34,132 nt of DNA. Origin: Gemmatimonadaceae bacterium (lineage in GTDB: Bacteria > Gemmatimonadota > Gemmatimonadetes > Gemmatimonadales > Gemmatimonadaceae). Below, piece after piece: positions 9,738 to 19,239 of this stretch; position 1 is the stretch's first letter; every line of letters begins with the position of its first letter. The notes below the pieces were generated by a model. The model ran no database searches, was not told the DNA's origin, and saw only the letters and a program-made list of their open reading frames with translations. Location of the stretch: positions 1-34,132 of the forward strand of contig DATLTC010000022.1 of assembly GCA_035533755.1 (NCBI GenBank). Direction: 5' to 3'. The position numbers and the translations under genes were made by a program.

Positions 9738-11425
9738 GAGCGCCGTTCCACCGCCGGCAGCTCGGCGAGCACGGGAGGCGCCGGCACGTCCGACCGCAGG
9801 CGCCAGACGTCGGGCAGCGCGTGGAGCACGTCGTCGAGCGTGAGCCCCCGGGCATCGCGACGCGGCAGTTGCGCGCCCCCGGGCCATGACAACGCGTACC
9901 CGGAGCGGTCGTCGCCGTCGCCGAGGGACTCGTCGAGATCAGCGCTGAAGGGCGCGGCCTCGCGCGGCGCGCCGAACTGCGCGCGCTCCGCCGCGCGGCC
10001 GTGCACCCACGCGGCGCAGGCGGCAGCCGGCGTGGCCTGGCCCATCTGCGCGAGCAGCGTGACGGTGATCCCGGTGAGGACGTCGCCGCTGCCGCCGGTG
10101 GCGAGCACCGGCGTGCCGCTGGCGCTCACGAGGCGGGCGGCGCCGTCGGGCGAGAAGATCACCGTGGGCGTGCCCTTGAGCAGCAGCGCCACGCGGAGGC
10201 GGACCGCGGTGCCGCGCCCGATGTCGAACCGGCGCTCGAGCACTTCGGGAACGGTGGTCTGCGAGAGGCGCGCGTATTCGGCCGGGTGCGGCGTGAGAAT
10301 CGCGGGGCGGCCGCCGAGCAGCGCGGCGAGGGGCTCGAGATCGCCCGCGAACACGTTGAGCGCGTCGGCATCGAGCACCACGGGACCCCGCCAGCGGCCG
10401 AGGATGCGGGCCACGAGTTCGCGTGACCGCGGCGTGTTGCCCAACCCGGGGCCGATGGCGACGGCGTCGGCCCACCCGGCGATCTGGTCGTCGACCGCCG
10501 CATCGGTGAGGGGCCATGGACCGGTGAGCGCGGCGGGATCGGCGCGGCGCACGGCGTCGAGCGACGCGGGGTCGGCCAACACCTTCACCATGCCGGCGCC
10601 GCTGCGCAGCGCGGCGCGCGCGGCGAGGATGGCGGCTCCCGACATCCCCTCGGCGCCGCCCACGATCACCACCTTGCGGCGCGCTCCCTTGTGCGCGTCG
10701 GCGTGGATGACCGGCACCTGCTGCGCCACCCACGGCTCGTCCACCAGGAGCGGCGCGTCGTCGGGCAGCGCGGCGTGCTCGCCGAGGCCGATGTCGATCA
10801 CCACGAGATTGCCGCACACCCCACGCGACACCAGCTGTCCGCGCTTCACGGTGCCGAAGGTGAGGGTGAGGTCGGCGGTGAGCGCGTGCGTGGCGTCGCC
10901 GGTGGTGGCCTCGAGCCCGGTGGGCAGATCGATGGCGGCCACGCGGGTGCCCGCGTCGCGCTGCGCGGTAACCAGCGCCGCGGCGTCGGCGATCGCGCCG
11001 CGCGGGGCGCCGGCGGAGCCGGTGCCGAGCAGCGCGTCGACCACGACGTGGTAGCGGGTGGCGCGTGCTTGGGCGATGGCGACCTCTCGCGGCGGGTGCG
11101 GAATCGCGGCGCGAGCGCTCTGGCGCGCGGACACCGCATCGGCGGTGCGGGCCACCACCGCTTCGCACACGTCCACCGGGATGCCGAGCGCGGCCAGCAC
11201 GCGGGCCACCACCCAGCCGTCGCCTCCGTTGTTGCCGGGCCCGCAGCAGACGAGCACCGGACGATCGTCGAGGGGGCCGAAGCGGCGCTCGATCTCGACC
11301 GCCGCGCTGACGCCGGCCACTTCCATGAGGGCACGCGAGGGCGTGCCGGCGGCGATGGCGGCCGCGTCGCGTGCCGCGGCCTGGGCAGCGGTGACAACGC
11401 GAACGAGGAGCCGGGGACCGGTCAT
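9734..11425 (-). CDS. nnrDE: Bifunctional NAD(P)H-hydrate epimerase and ADP-dependent dehydratase
   Basis: This fused repair enzyme of 563 residues restores hydrated NAD(P)H. The N-terminal YjeF epimerase half (about 1-210) starts VRVVTAAQAAARD and holds CCGPGNNGGDGWVVARVL. The C-terminal dehydratase half (about 225-490) shows VVIVGGAEGMSGAA, AIGPGLGNTPRSREL, VVLDADALNVF, ILTPHPAEYARL and the phosphate loop ATGGSGDVLTG. About 70 further residues form a low-complexity tail that ends in a DVLHALPDVWR helix. The ATG at 11425 puts the epimerase motif at the normal distance; a second in-frame ATG at 11443 adds six residues. It is followed by a 4-nt overlap with thiL. Confidence 0.95.
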   Translation of the reverse strand: MTGPRLLVRVVTAAQAAARDAAAIAAGTPSRALMEVAGVSAAVEIERRFGPLDDRPVLVCCGPGNNGGDGWVVARVLAALGIPVDVCEAVVARTADAVSARQSARAAIPHPPREVAIAQARATRYHVVVDALLGTGSAGAPRGAIADAAALVTAQRDAGTRVAAIDLPTGLEATTGDATHALTADLTLTFGTVKRGQLVSRGVCGNLVVIDIGLGEHAALPDDAPLLVDEPWVAQQVPVIHADAHKGARRKVVIVGGAEGMSGAAILAARAALRSGAGMVKVLADPASLDAVRRADPAALTGPWPLTDAAVDDQIAGWADAVAIGPGLGNTPRSRELVARILGRWRGPVVLDADALNVFAGDLEPLAALLGGRPAILTPHPAEYARLSQTTVPEVLERRFDIGRGTAVRLRVALLLKGTPTVIFSPDGAARLVSASGTPVLATGGSGDVLTGITVTLLAQMGQATPAAACAAWVHGRAAERAQFGAPREAAPFSADLDESLGDGDDRSGYALSWPGGAQLPRRDARGLTLDDVLHALPDVWRLRSDVPAPPVLAELPAVERRS

Positions 11426-11468
11426 GGCGCGGAGGCGGCGCATGGCGGCGCCGCGCGGTGCGGCGCGG

Positions 11469-11669
11469 CTATTTCTGCGACGGGCCCACCGTACGGCCGT
11501 AGCTGAGTTCGCCGTTGTCGATGCGCACGTTGAATCCGCACTCGGGGTTGCTGCAGGCCCACGCCTTGTAGGTGATGGGCGCGCCGTCGCGGCCGTAGTC
11601 GCTGAGTGGCAGGAGCGTGCCGGCGCCGCACTTGCGGCAGGCGGGCCACTCGATGCCCGGCGTGGTCAC
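11469..11669 (-). CDS. Small zinc-ribbon protein
   Basis: This 66-residue protein has four cysteines in a zinc-ribbon layout: CRKC (Cys11, Cys14) and CSNPEC (Cys39, Cys44), separated by a hydrophilic loop with SDYGRDGAPITYKAW. The C-terminal strand is FNVRIDNGELSYGRTV. The fold resembles a rubredoxin-like or FmdB-type ribbon, but the second knuckle is CX4C and I recognise no named family. The GTG at 11669 overlaps the stop of the preceding gene as GTGA and is preferred over the ATG at 11690, which would extend into that gene. Translational coupling to the Minf_1886 protein suggests the two act together. Confidence 0.75.
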   Translation of the reverse strand: MTTPGIEWPACRKCGAGTLLPLSDYGRDGAPITYKAWACSNPECGFNVRIDNGELSYGRTVGPSQK

Positions 11670-12052
11670 GCGTGGATGGCTCCGCACCACGGATAGCCGC
11701 GCTCGAAGGCGTCGTCGAAGTCGAATGCATCGACGAACTCGTCGCGGTTGTCGGTGGGCTGGCTGAGCAGCAGGTCCAATTCGACGAGCGTGAACACGAC
11801 GTCGCCGATGTCGGCGCTGCTGTGGATGCCCCAGTGCTCGAGCACGAGGCGGGCGATGACGCCGAACCGTTCGAGGGCGAGGTCGCGACAGGCGCAGGCC
11901 AGTTCGGCCCCCGAGATGTGGCGGCGCTCGGGCAGCCGCTGCTGGCAGTACTCCAGCGAGGCGAGCACGAACAGGTACGCACGCTCGTCGAACCGCCGCT
12001 CGTGGAGCAGGATGCGGTCCATGATGCCATCGCGAAAGGTCAGCTCAGCCAC
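11666..12052 (-). CDS. Minf_1886-family protein of unknown function
   Basis: This 128-residue soluble, acidic protein shows FDERAYLFVLASLEYC, then HISGAELACACRDLALERFG, then VLEHWGIHSSADIGDVVFTL. These blocks characterise the uncharacterised Minf_1886 family, widespread in Planctomycetes, Verrucomicrobia and related phyla. It has no membrane helix or signal peptide. It is the first gene after a good promoter, and its stop overlaps the start of the zinc-ribbon gene. No function is known. The link to NAD(P)HX repair and ThiL is positional only. Confidence 0.8.
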   Translation of the reverse strand: MAELTFRDGIMDRILLHERRFDERAYLFVLASLEYCQQRLPERRHISGAELACACRDLALERFGVIARLVLEHWGIHSSADIGDVVFTLVELDLLLSQPTDNRDEFVDAFDFDDAFERGYPWCGAIHA

Positions 12053-12108
12053 GGGTTCTCAACCGGTGTCAGTCGGTGAATGCCGGGCGCCGTTGCCCGA
12101 CGCGTGAC

Positions 12109-12137
12109 ATTATGCGGGGTTTGCCGCCCGATCACAA
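12109..12137 (-). promoter_or_regulatory. Sigma-70-like promoter of the Minf_1886-to-ATPase gene chain
   Basis: On the minus strand, TTGTGA (12137-12132) and CATAAT (12114-12109) are separated by exactly 17 bp, the best-spaced vegetative promoter in the window. Transcription would begin near 12102, leaving a leader of about 50 nt. That leader contains a small hairpin, GGGC-AACGGC-GCCC, near 12086-12099. The promoter lies in the only gap of notable size (94 bp) between the two long minus-strand gene chains. Confidence 0.6.
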
Positions 12138-12146
12138 CTCCCCAAT

Positions 12147-13493
12147 TCACCGGCGCCGTCCGACGGTGGCGTAGTACACCGGGATGCCGGCCACGACAAC
12201 GCCGAGCACGGCAGCCGTGGCCCAGCGGCTGGACGGCGAAACGAGCGCGTTAACCAGCAGGTAGACGGTGGACATCACGAACAGGAGCGGCACCACGGGA
12301 TACCCCGGCACGCGGAATGCCGGACGGTAGCCCTGGCGGCGCCGCAGCACGAAGATCGACGCCACGCCGAGCGCGTAGAACGGCACGATCGCGGTGACGA
12401 ACGTGTCGGCCAGCTGCTCGAAGCTGCGCAGCAGCACGAAGATGACGCCGAGCGCGCTGCTCAGTCCGATGGCCACGTACGGCGTCTGGAATTTGGGATG
12501 GACGGCCGCCACGCGCCGGAAGAAGAGCCCGTCGTCGGCCATGGCGAAGAAGATGCGCGGCGCCGTGAGCAACGAGCCGGTGAGGGTGCCGAAGGTGGAG
12601 AGCATCACCGTAACGCCCACGAACGCCACGCCCGGGGTGCCGAGCAGGCGCTGCGCCACGTCGGCGGCCACGAGGGGCGAGCGGCGCACCTCGCTCACCG
12701 GCATCACGGCCAGATACGCGAGGTTGGCCAGCAGGTAGATGCCGATCACGGCGAGGGTGCCGGTGATCAGCGCCCGCGGGATGTTGCGCTGCGGATCGCG
12801 CACCTCGCCGGCCACGAAGCTCAGGTCGGCCCATCCGTCGTACGCCCAGAGCGTGGACACGAGCGCGAGGCCGAACGCCGGCAGGGCGAAGCTGCCGGCG
12901 GGAGCGACCGGCGTGTAGTAGCCCCCGGTGCGCGGCAGGCCGATGGCGAGCGCGAACAGGATGATGAACAGCAGGCCGCCGTACTTGGCAACCGTGGTGA
13001 GGTTGAGCACCAGCGAACTCCACTTCACGCCGATGATGTTCACGGCGCCGAGCGCGGCGATGGCCACCGCCGCCAGATAGTGCGCGTAGTTGTCGATGGG
13101 AGCCGTGGTCGGATCGTACCCGGCCACGCGAAAGGCGTATTCGGCGAAGGTGATGGCGATGGCGCCGAGCGACGCGGCGCGGATGATGACCAGCTCCGAC
13201 CATCCGAACAGGAAGGCCGGCATGCGGCCGAAGCCTTCGCGGATGTACACGTACACGCCGCCCGTCTCGGGATAGGCGCTCCCGACCTCGGCCAGGGTGA
13301 GGGCGCCGCAGAGGGCGAACAGCCCGCCCATGACCCACACGGAGGCCAGCGCGAGGGGACCCGGCAGCCGGTCGGCGATGCCGGCCGGCGACCGGAAGAT
13401 TCCCGACCCGATGGTGGACCCGACCAACACGGCGACGGCGCTCCAGAATCCCAGCCGTCTGGGCAGCACGCCGCGTTCCGGGGGGGCGCTCAT
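12147..13493 (-). CDS. APC-superfamily amino acid permease
   Basis: This 448-residue inner-membrane protein has about twelve hydrophobic segments. The first contains [18 protein letters not shown] near residue 23, the helix-break substrate motif of the amino acid-polyamine-organocation superfamily. A second family block, [20 protein letters not shown], is near 215 and resembles the LAT/SteT branch of exchangers. The substrate cannot be read; leucine dehydrogenase and GlyA upstream make an amino acid plausible. The ATG overlaps the glyA stop as ATGA. It is the last gene of its chain, followed by the 94-bp gap. The frame remains open upstream into glyA, but that extension is antisense to sense and not a fusion. 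Confidence 0.9.
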   Translation of the reverse strand: MSAPPERGVLPRRLGFWSAVAVLVGSTIGSGIFRSPAGIADRLPGPLALASVWVMGGLFALCGALTLAEVGSAYPETGGVYVYIREGFGRMPAFLFGWSELVIIRAASLGAIAITFAEYAFRVAGYDPTTAPIDNYAHYLAAVAIAALGAVNIIGVKWSSLVLNLTTVAKYGGLLFIILFALAIGLPRTGGYYTPVAPAGSFALPAFGLALVSTLWAYDGWADLSFVAGEVRDPQRNIPRALITGTLAVIGIYLLANLAYLAVMPVSEVRRSPLVAADVAQRLLGTPGVAFVGVTVMLSTFGTLTGSLLTAPRIFFAMADDGLFFRRVAAVHPKFQTPYVAIGLSSALGVIFVLLRSFEQLADTFVTAIVPFYALGVASIFVLRRRQGYRPAFRVPGYPVVPLLFVMSTVYLLVNALVSPSSRWATAAVLGVVVAGIPVYYATVGRRR

Positions 13494-14788
13494 GCCGTGG
13501 CGACGACGTCCTGCATGGGGTACAACGGGAACGCGGCGGCCATCTCCCGCACCTCGGCACGCACGGCGTCGATCGTGGCGGCGTCTTCCGGCGCGCGCAG
13601 CACGCGGTCGATGAGCGTGGAGATGCGCACCATGTCGGGCTCGTGCATGCCGCGCGTGGTCACTGCCGACGTGCCGACGCGGATGCCGCTGGTCACGAAC
13701 GGCGAGCGCGTCTCGCGGGGCACGGTGTTCTTGTTCACCGTGATGCCGGCGGCATTGAGCGCTGTCTCCGCCAGCTTGCCGGTGAGCGCATCGCCGCGAT
13801 TGCGGAGGTCGATGAGCATGAGGTGGTTGTCGGTGCCGCCCGACACGATCTGGAAGCCGTCGGTGATGAGCGCCGCGGCGAGGGCGCGGGCGTTGGCCAC
13901 GATCTGCGCGCAGTAGCGCTTGAATGCGGGCTCCAGCGCCTCGCGGAAGGCCACCGCCTTGGCGGCGATCACATGCTCCAGTGGGCCGCCCTGCGTGCCC
14001 GGGAACACCGCCTTGTCGATGGCCTTGGCGTGCTCGGCGCGGCAGAGGATGAGGCCGCCGCGGGGGCCACGCAGCGTCTTGTGCGTGGTGCTGGTGACGA
14101 AGTCGGCGAATGGCACGGGCGACGGATACACGCCCGCCGCCACGAGGCCGGCGAAGTGCGCCATGTCCACCATGAGCAGGGCGCCCACCTCGCGCGCCAC
14201 GTCGGCGAACGCCGCGAAGTCGACGACGCGCGAATAGGCGCTGTAGCCGGCAATGATCAGGCGCGGCCGGTGCTCGCGGGCCTTGGCACGCATGTCGTCG
14301 TAGTCGATGAGCCCTTCGTCGGTCACGCCGTACGACACGGCGTTGTAGAGCAGGCCCGAGAAGTTGACCGGCGAGCCGTGGGTGAGATGGCCGCCGTTGG
14401 AGAGCGCCATGCCGAGGAAGGTGTCGCCCGGCTTCAACACGGCCATGAACACCGCCATGTTGGCCTGGGCTCCGGCGTGCGGCTGCACGTTGGCGTGATC
14501 GGCGCCGAACAGTTGCTTGGCGCGATCGATGGCCAACTGCTCCACCTGATCCACGATCTCGCAGCCGCCGTAATAGCGCTTGCCCGGCAGCCCCTCGGCG
14601 TACTTGTTGGTGAGCGGCGAGCCCATGGCTTCGAGCACGGCCGGCGACACGAAGTTCTCGCTCGCGATGAGCTCGATCCCGTCGTTCTGCCGCGAGATCT
14701 CCTGCATGATGAGGCCGGCGATCTCCGGATCGGCAGCGCGCAGCGCCGTGCCCGGCGGGCAACGGTCCCAGTCCACCCAGTGATTCAT
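13490..14788 (-). CDS. glyA: Serine hydroxymethyltransferase
   Basis: This 432-residue PLP enzyme converts serine and tetrahydrofolate to glycine and 5,10-methylene-tetrahydrofolate. Family blocks are [18 protein letters not shown] near residue 30, [52 protein letters not shown], and the PLP-lysine motif [14 protein letters not shown] with Lys237. The length is normal. The ATG at 14788 is the start of the conserved region and overlaps the rpiB stop as ATGA. Its one-carbon product is needed by the purN and purH pathway encoded at the other end of the window. Confidence 0.97.
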   Translation of the reverse strand: MNHWVDWDRCPPGTALRAADPEIAGLIMQEISRQNDGIELIASENFVSPAVLEAMGSPLTNKYAEGLPGKRYYGGCEIVDQVEQLAIDRAKQLFGADHANVQPHAGAQANMAVFMAVLKPGDTFLGMALSNGGHLTHGSPVNFSGLLYNAVSYGVTDEGLIDYDDMRAKAREHRPRLIIAGYSAYSRVVDFAAFADVAREVGALLMVDMAHFAGLVAAGVYPSPVPFADFVTSTTHKTLRGPRGGLILCRAEHAKAIDKAVFPGTQGGPLEHVIAAKAVAFREALEPAFKRYCAQIVANARALAAALITDGFQIVSGGTDNHLMLIDLRNRGDALTGKLAETALNAAGITVNKNTVPRETRSPFVTSGIRVGTSAVTTRGMHEPDMVRISTLIDRVLRAPEDAATIDAVRAEVREMAAAFPLYPMQDVVATA

Positions 14789-15252
14789 CGTATCGTCTCG
14801 CCCGCAAGAGGGGGCCGCTCGATCTTCACCACGCGCCGTTCGTGGCGGCCTCCCTCGAACGGCGTGTCCAGCCAGGTCTTGAGAATGCGCACCGCGTCGT
14901 CGTCGGTCACGAACCGGGCCGGCAGCACGAGCACGTTGGCGTCGTTGTGCTGCCGTGCCAGCGCCGCGATCTCCGGCGTCCATGACACCGCGGCCCGCAC
15001 GCGCGGATAGCGGTTGGCCACGTACGACATCCCGAGGCCGGTGCCGCACAGCAGGATGCCCCGCTCAACCTCTCCCTCGGACACGCGTTTCGCCAGCGGG
15101 TGCGCGAAGTCGGCGTAGTCGGTGGAGGCCGCGGAATCGGTGCCCAGGTCGTCCACCTCGTAGCCCATGCCGCGGAGCGCGGCTTCGAGCCGTTGTTTCA
15201 GCTCGAAGCCGGCGTGGTCCGAGGCGATGGCGATCCGCTCGCGGCCGTCCAT
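14785..15252 (-). CDS. rpiB: Ribose-5-phosphate isomerase B
   Basis: This 155-residue cytoplasmic enzyme interconverts ribose 5-phosphate and ribulose 5-phosphate. RpiB signatures are [14 protein letters not shown] at 7-20, [20 protein letters not shown], the active-site [18 protein letters not shown] (catalytic Cys in CGTG), and [21 protein letters not shown]-terminal extension of about ten residues after the usual end is rich in Arg and Pro. The ATG at 15252 begins just after the leucine dehydrogenase stop (5-nt gap). Allose or galactose isomerases share the fold, but the lone single-gene setting favours RpiB. Confidence 0.93.
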   Translation of the reverse strand: MDGRERIAIASDHAGFELKQRLEAALRGMGYEVDDLGTDSAASTDYADFAHPLAKRVSEGEVERGILLCGTGLGMSYVANRYPRVRAAVSWTPEIAALARQHNDANVLVLPARFVTDDDAVRILKTWLDTPFEGGRHERRVVKIERPPLAGETIR

Positions 15253-15257
15253 CAGCG

Positions 15258-16328
15258 CTACTTGTTCGGCCACTGCGGCCAGGTACGCATCATCGAACCC
15301 ACGGTCTTGATGCGCATCTCGGCCAACCGGTCGGCGGCCACGTACGTGGGCACCTTGTCCTGCTTGGCGATGGCGAACACGCGGAGCACGGTGTCGTAGA
15401 TCTCGTCGGCCTTGCGGAAGGCGCGCTCCAGGGTCCAGCCGGCCAGTTCGCCGTACACGTTGATCACGCCGCCGGCGTTGGCCACATAGTCCGGCGTGTA
15501 GAGGATGCCCTTCTTCTCCAACGCCGTGCCGTGCCGCTCCTCGAGCAACTGGTTGTTGGCGGCACCGGTGACGATCTCCACCTTGAGCTGCGGGATCGTA
15601 TGGTCGTTGATGACGGCCCCCAGCGCGCAGGGCGCGAAGATGTCGGCCTCGACCGTGTAGATGTCGTCGAGGGCCACGCCGCGCGCGCCGAACTCGGTCA
15701 CCACGCGCTTCACGCGCTCGGCGTCGATGTCGGTGACGACGAGCTTGGCGCCCGCCTCGTGCAGTTCCTTGGACAGGTAGTATCCCACGTGGCCGCACCC
15801 CTGCACCGACACCGTCTTGCCGGCGAGGTCGTCGGAACCCCACGTCTCCTTGGCCGCGGCCTGGATGGAACGGAACACGCCGTGCGCGGTGACGGGCGAC
15901 GGATCGCCCGACCGGCCGGCGAGGCCGCTCACATAGTCGGTCTCCATGTGCACGAAGTCCATGTCGGCGGTGCTCGTGCCCACGTCCTCGGCGGTGATGT
16001 AGCGCCCGCCGAGCGACTCCACGAACCGGCCGTGGGCGCGGAACAGCATCTCGCGGCTGGCGGTCTTGTTGTCGCCGATGATCACCGACTTGCCGCCGCC
16101 CAGGTTGAGGCCGGCCACGGCGTTCTTGTAGGTCATGCCGCGCGCCAGCCGCAGCGCGTCGACGATCGCGTCCTCATCGGACGCGTAGCTCCAGAAGCGC
16201 GTGCCGCCCAGCGCGGGCCCGAGCGTGGTGCTGTGGATGGCGATGAGGCCGCGGTAGCCGGCGGCGGCGTCCTGGCAGAGCACGAGCTGTTCGTGGCCCA
16301 TGCCGGCGATGGTATCGAAAATCTTCAT
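15258..16328 (-). CDS. Leucine dehydrogenase (Glu/Leu/Phe/Val dehydrogenase family)
   Basis: This 356-residue NAD-dependent enzyme is predicted to deaminate branched-chain amino acids to 2-oxo acids. The substrate loop [10 protein letters not shown] is at 37-46. Lys68 (GMTYKNA) and Lys80 ([13 protein letters not shown]) match the substrate-binding and catalytic lysines of Bacillus leucine dehydrogenase. The NAD domain has [17 protein letters not shown]. The short, non-glutamate-type length also favours Leu or Val specificity, though Phe cannot be excluded. Downstream position after acyl-CoA dehydrogenase fits branched-chain amino acid catabolism. Confidence 0.92.
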   Translation of the reverse strand: MKIFDTIAGMGHEQLVLCQDAAAGYRGLIAIHSTTLGPALGGTRFWSYASDEDAIVDALRLARGMTYKNAVAGLNLGGGKSVIIGDNKTASREMLFRAHGRFVESLGGRYITAEDVGTSTADMDFVHMETDYVSGLAGRSGDPSPVTAHGVFRSIQAAAKETWGSDDLAGKTVSVQGCGHVGYYLSKELHEAGAKLVVTDIDAERVKRVVTEFGARGVALDDIYTVEADIFAPCALGAVINDHTIPQLKVEIVTGAANNQLLEERHGTALEKKGILYTPDYVANAGGVINVYGELAGWTLERAFRKADEIYDTVLRVFAIAKQDKVPTYVAADRLAEMRIKTVGSMMRTWPQWPNK

Positions 16329-16343
16329 CGGAGTCGCTCGAAA

Positions 16344-17522
16344 TCAGAGGGAAGAGGATGCCAGATGGGAATACAACTCGCGCGCAATCACGATCCGCTG
16401 GATCTCCGAGGTGCCCTCGTAGATCTCCGTCACCTTCGCATCACGGAACAACCGTTCGACGGGATAGTCCTTCACGTATCCGTACCCGCCGAAGATCTGC
16501 ACCGCCTGGGTGGTCACCCACATGGCGGACTCGCTGGCCATCAACTTGGCCATGGAACTGAACTGTGTCACGGGGGCGCCACGATCCTTGGCCGTGGCCG
16601 CAGCGTGGAGCAGCGCCCGGGCCGCCGACACGCGGGTGGCCATGTCGGCGAGTTTGAACTGGATGGCCTGGAATTCCTTGATCGGCTTGCCGAACTGCCG
16701 CCGCTCGGCCGCGTAGGCCGCGGAGTATTCCAGCGCCGCGCGCGCGATGCCCACCGACTGCGCGGCGATGCCGAGCCGCCCGTTGTCCAGCGACTGCATG
16801 GCGTACAGGAAGCCGCTGCCGGGTTCGCCGAGCAGGTTGGCCGCCGGCACCCGCAGGTTATCGAACGCCAGCTGCACGGTGGGCGAGGCCCGGAGGCCCA
16901 TCTTGTCCTCCTTCTTGCCCATCCGGAATCCCGGCATGTCGGGGGTGACGATGAACGTGCTGATGCCGCGGGCGCCGCGGCGGTCGCCGGCGCTATCGGT
17001 GCGCGCCATGGCGAGGATCACGTCGCCCTTGGTGCCGCTGGACACCCAGGCCTTGGTGCCGTTGAGCACCCAGTAGTCGCCGTCGCGCTCGGCCTGCGTG
17101 CGCAGCGACGCGGCGTCGGACCCCGCGTCGGGCTCCGAGAGCGCGAAGGCGCCCAGCATCTCACCGCGCGCCATCGGTCTCAGGTATCGCTGCTTCTGCT
17201 CCTCGGAGCCCCAGCGAAGCAGCATCTGCGTGGGCAGCGAGTTGTGGACGCTCATCATGACGGCCACCGACGCGTCCACGGCCGCGATCTCCTCGAGGGC
17301 CAGCAGATAGGTGAGCGTGTCGAGCCCCAGGCCGTCGTACTGCTCGGGGATCATCATGCCCAGAAAGCCCAGGGCCCCCATCCGGGGCACCAGCGACGGC
17401 TCGAAGTACGCGTCGCGGTCCCAGGCGGCGCTGTGCGGCGCGAGCTCCGAGCGCGCGAAGTCGCGCGCCATCTTCTGGATTTCCCGCTGCTCTTCGGTGA
17501 GGGGGGTGAGAGCCCAGGGCAT
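16344..17522 (-). CDS. Acyl-CoA dehydrogenase
   Basis: This 392-residue FAD enzyme oxidises acyl-CoA to the 2-enoyl-CoA. It has the AcdH N domain (1-125), the FAD-binding middle block GAFALSEPDAGSDAASLRT, KAWVSSGTKGDVI, and the C domain RRQFGKPIKEFQAIQFKLAD. The catalytic Glu is in KVTEIYEGTSEIQ at about residue 369, the position of short-chain and branched-chain dehydrogenases. No electron-transfer flavoprotein is encoded nearby. Chain-length specificity is not certain; butyryl-CoA or 2-methylacyl-CoA are the best guesses given the leucine dehydrogenase neighbour. The start overlaps nothing; a 6-nt gap follows the preceding gene. Confidence 0.94.
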   Translation of the reverse strand: MPWALTPLTEEQREIQKMARDFARSELAPHSAAWDRDAYFEPSLVPRMGALGFLGMMIPEQYDGLGLDTLTYLLALEEIAAVDASVAVMMSVHNSLPTQMLLRWGSEEQKQRYLRPMARGEMLGAFALSEPDAGSDAASLRTQAERDGDYWVLNGTKAWVSSGTKGDVILAMARTDSAGDRRGARGISTFIVTPDMPGFRMGKKEDKMGLRASPTVQLAFDNLRVPAANLLGEPGSGFLYAMQSLDNGRLGIAAQSVGIARAALEYSAAYAAERRQFGKPIKEFQAIQFKLADMATRVSAARALLHAAATAKDRGAPVTQFSSMAKLMASESAMWVTTQAVQIFGGYGYVKDYPVERLFRDAKVTEIYEGTSEIQRIVIARELYSHLASSSL

Positions 17523-17528
17523 GTGCGC

Positions 17529-18374
17529 TCAGTACGTATAGAAGCCGCGCCCAGACTTCCGTCCCAGCCATCCGGCCGCGACGTATTTGCGCAGCAGCGG
17601 GCAGGGACGGTACTTGGGATCGCCCAGCCCGTCGTGCAGCACCTCGAGAATCGCGAGGCAGGTGTCGAGTCCGATGAAGTCGGCCAGCGTGAGCGGGCCC
17701 ATGGGGTGGTTCATGCCCAACTTCATCACCGTATCGATGGCGTCCACCGTGCCCACTCCGTCCATGAGACAGTACACCGCCTCGTTGATCATCGGCATGA
17801 GAATGCGGTTGGCGATGAACCCCGGAAAATCGTTCGCCTCCACCGGCGTCTTGCCCACCGCCCGGCTCAGTTCCACCACCTTGGCGGTGGTGGCGTCGCT
17901 GGTGGCCAGTCCGCGGATGATCTCCACCAGCTGCATGACGGGCACGGGATTCATGAAGTGCATGCCGATCACGAGCTCGGGGCGTTTGGTACGGCCGGCG
18001 ATCTCGGTGATCGAGATGGAACTCGTGTTGGTGGCGAGGATGGCGCCGGCGGGCGCCTTGGCGTCGAGCTCGGCGAAGATCTTCGCCTTGAGCTCGCGGT
18101 TCTCGGTGACGGCTTCGATCACGAGCGACGCGTCGGCCACGGCGTCCAGCGTGTCGCGATCGGTGATGCGGCCGAGGATCGCGTCCCTGTCAGTCTGCTG
18201 GAGGGCGCCCTTCTTGATCTGGCGGTCGAGGTTCCTGGCGATCGTCTCGCGCCCCTTGGCGAGCGCGGCGGTGGAGATATCGATCATCGTCACCGGATAG
18301 CCGGCCTGCGCGAACACGTGCGCGATGCCGTTGCCCATCTGGCCGGCGCCGAGCACCGCAATGCGCTCCGTCAT
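17529..18374 (-). CDS. 3-hydroxybutyryl-CoA dehydrogenase
   Basis: This 281-residue NAD(P)-dependent enzyme oxidises (S)-3-hydroxyacyl-CoA. The Rossmann motif VLGAGQMGNGIAHVFAQAGY is at the N terminus. Further blocks are NTSSISITEIAGRTKRPE, the catalytic-His segment GMHFMNPVPVMQLVEI, NDFPGFIANRILMPMINEA and GMNHPMGPLTLADFIGLD. It is the stand-alone short form (about 280 residues) found with butyrate metabolism and not the fused FadB type. It sits between the CPBP protease and acyl-CoA dehydrogenase genes with tiny gaps. An enoyl-CoA hydratase gene is missing from the window, so the cycle is incomplete here. Confidence 0.95.
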   Translation of the reverse strand: MTERIAVLGAGQMGNGIAHVFAQAGYPVTMIDISTAALAKGRETIARNLDRQIKKGALQQTDRDAILGRITDRDTLDAVADASLVIEAVTENRELKAKIFAELDAKAPAGAILATNTSSISITEIAGRTKRPELVIGMHFMNPVPVMQLVEIIRGLATSDATTAKVVELSRAVGKTPVEANDFPGFIANRILMPMINEAVYCLMDGVGTVDAIDTVMKLGMNHPMGPLTLADFIGLDTCLAILEVLHDGLGDPKYRPCPLLRKYVAAGWLGRKSGRGFYTY

Positions 18375-18375
18375 G

Positions 18376-19239
18376 CTATGACTCCTCGCGGCGCCGTCGC
18401 CGCGCGTAGAGATACGTGAGTGCCGCCATCATCCCCACCGCCGCGGCGAGCCCGCCCTCGGGCCCCCAGGCACCGCCGGTGAGCCAGGCGGATCCAGCGT
18501 CCACCATCCGATAGTTCGGCGCATCGAGCGGAAATCCGCTCACCGCCGAATGCAGCGCCACCGCCATCGTCCAGTTCCACGCAAAGTGCGCCATCCACGC
18601 GGCGTACAGACTGCCCGTGGCCAGCACCACCGCGCCCAGAAACACGCCGGCCAACGTCACCAGGGTGACCGATTCCACCGTGGCGCCATTGTTCGCCAGA
18701 TGCAGCAGGCCGAACCCCACGCTCGTGACGCCGAGCGCCGCCGGCCATCCCAGCGCCTCGCGGAGCACCGAGAACAGGTAGCCCCGCGTGAGCAACTCTT
18801 CCAACAATGCCGCGGGCAGCAGGAACCACGACACGCGGGCTGCCGCGCCGATCCAGCTTCCCGCGCCCGCCGGCACCCACCGCAATTGGTGCGCCGCCAG
18901 CAGCGTCAGGCAGGGAATTCCGATTGCCAACGCGCCCAGCACCCACCCTTCGAGCCACGCCGCGGGCCGCGCCGCGCCGCGCCCCATCCACACCGCGCTC
19001 CACGGCCGCTTGTCCACCACCCGCAGCGCCACCACGTGCCCCACGAGCAGTCCGAACACCCCGAGCCATCCGTCCACGCTCACATTCAGCCCAACCGCCG
19101 ACGACGCCGCGATCAGCCCAGGCGCCACGAACACGTCGGCCATCGCCCACCCCAACAGCGTCGCGGCCGCGAAGATCGCGATGCGCCATGGGGCCCGGAG
19201 CGCGCCGCCCGGCGCGAAGAGGAGGGACGAGCCGGTCAA
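18376..19239 (-). CDS. CPBP-family intramembrane metalloprotease
   Basis: This 287-residue membrane protein has about seven helices and all the CPBP (Abi/Rce1-like) motifs: Glu147-Glu148 with Arg152 (LEELLTRGYLF), His180 (FGLLHLANN), and His218 with Asn222 (HFAWNW). Such glutamate proteases process prenylated proteins in eukaryotes and bacteriocin or signalling peptides in some bacteria. The substrate here is unknown. The start is an unusual TTG at 19239 that overlaps the bioY stop as TTGA, in line with the neighbouring junctions. No in-frame ATG precedes the first helix. The product ends in a basic RRRRRE tail. Confidence 0.85.
   Translation of the reverse strand: MTGSSLLFAPGGALRAPWRIAIFAAATLLGWAMADVFVAPGLIAASSAVGLNVSVDGWLGVFGLLVGHVVALRVVDKRPWSAVWMGRGAARPAAWLEGWVLGALAIGIPCLTLLAAHQLRWVPAGAGSWIGAAARVSWFLLPAALLEELLTRGYLFSVLREALGWPAALGVTSVGFGLLHLANNGATVESVTLVTLAGVFLGAVVLATGSLYAAWMAHFAWNWTMAVALHSAVSGFPLDAPNYRMVDAGSAWLTGGAWGPEGGLAAAVGMMAALTYLYARRRRREES

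Noticed and set aside
8802-11054. 750-codon plus-strand open frame opposite thiL and nnrDE
   Set aside because: It is antisense to two enzymes with intact motifs and has no homology-like blocks.
12147-14807. Apparent fusion of an upstream region to the APC permease
   Set aside because: The frame is open through glyA only because of high G+C. The upstream part is glyA read in the wrong frame, and the permease has its own ATG in an ATGA overlap.
14955-18419. 1154-codon open frame on the plus strand opposite rpiB, leucine dehydrogenase, acyl-CoA dehydrogenase and hbd
   Set aside because: It is antisense to four well-conserved genes, has low-complexity His/Arg/Gly composition and no recognisable domain. 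High G+C makes such antisense frames common.
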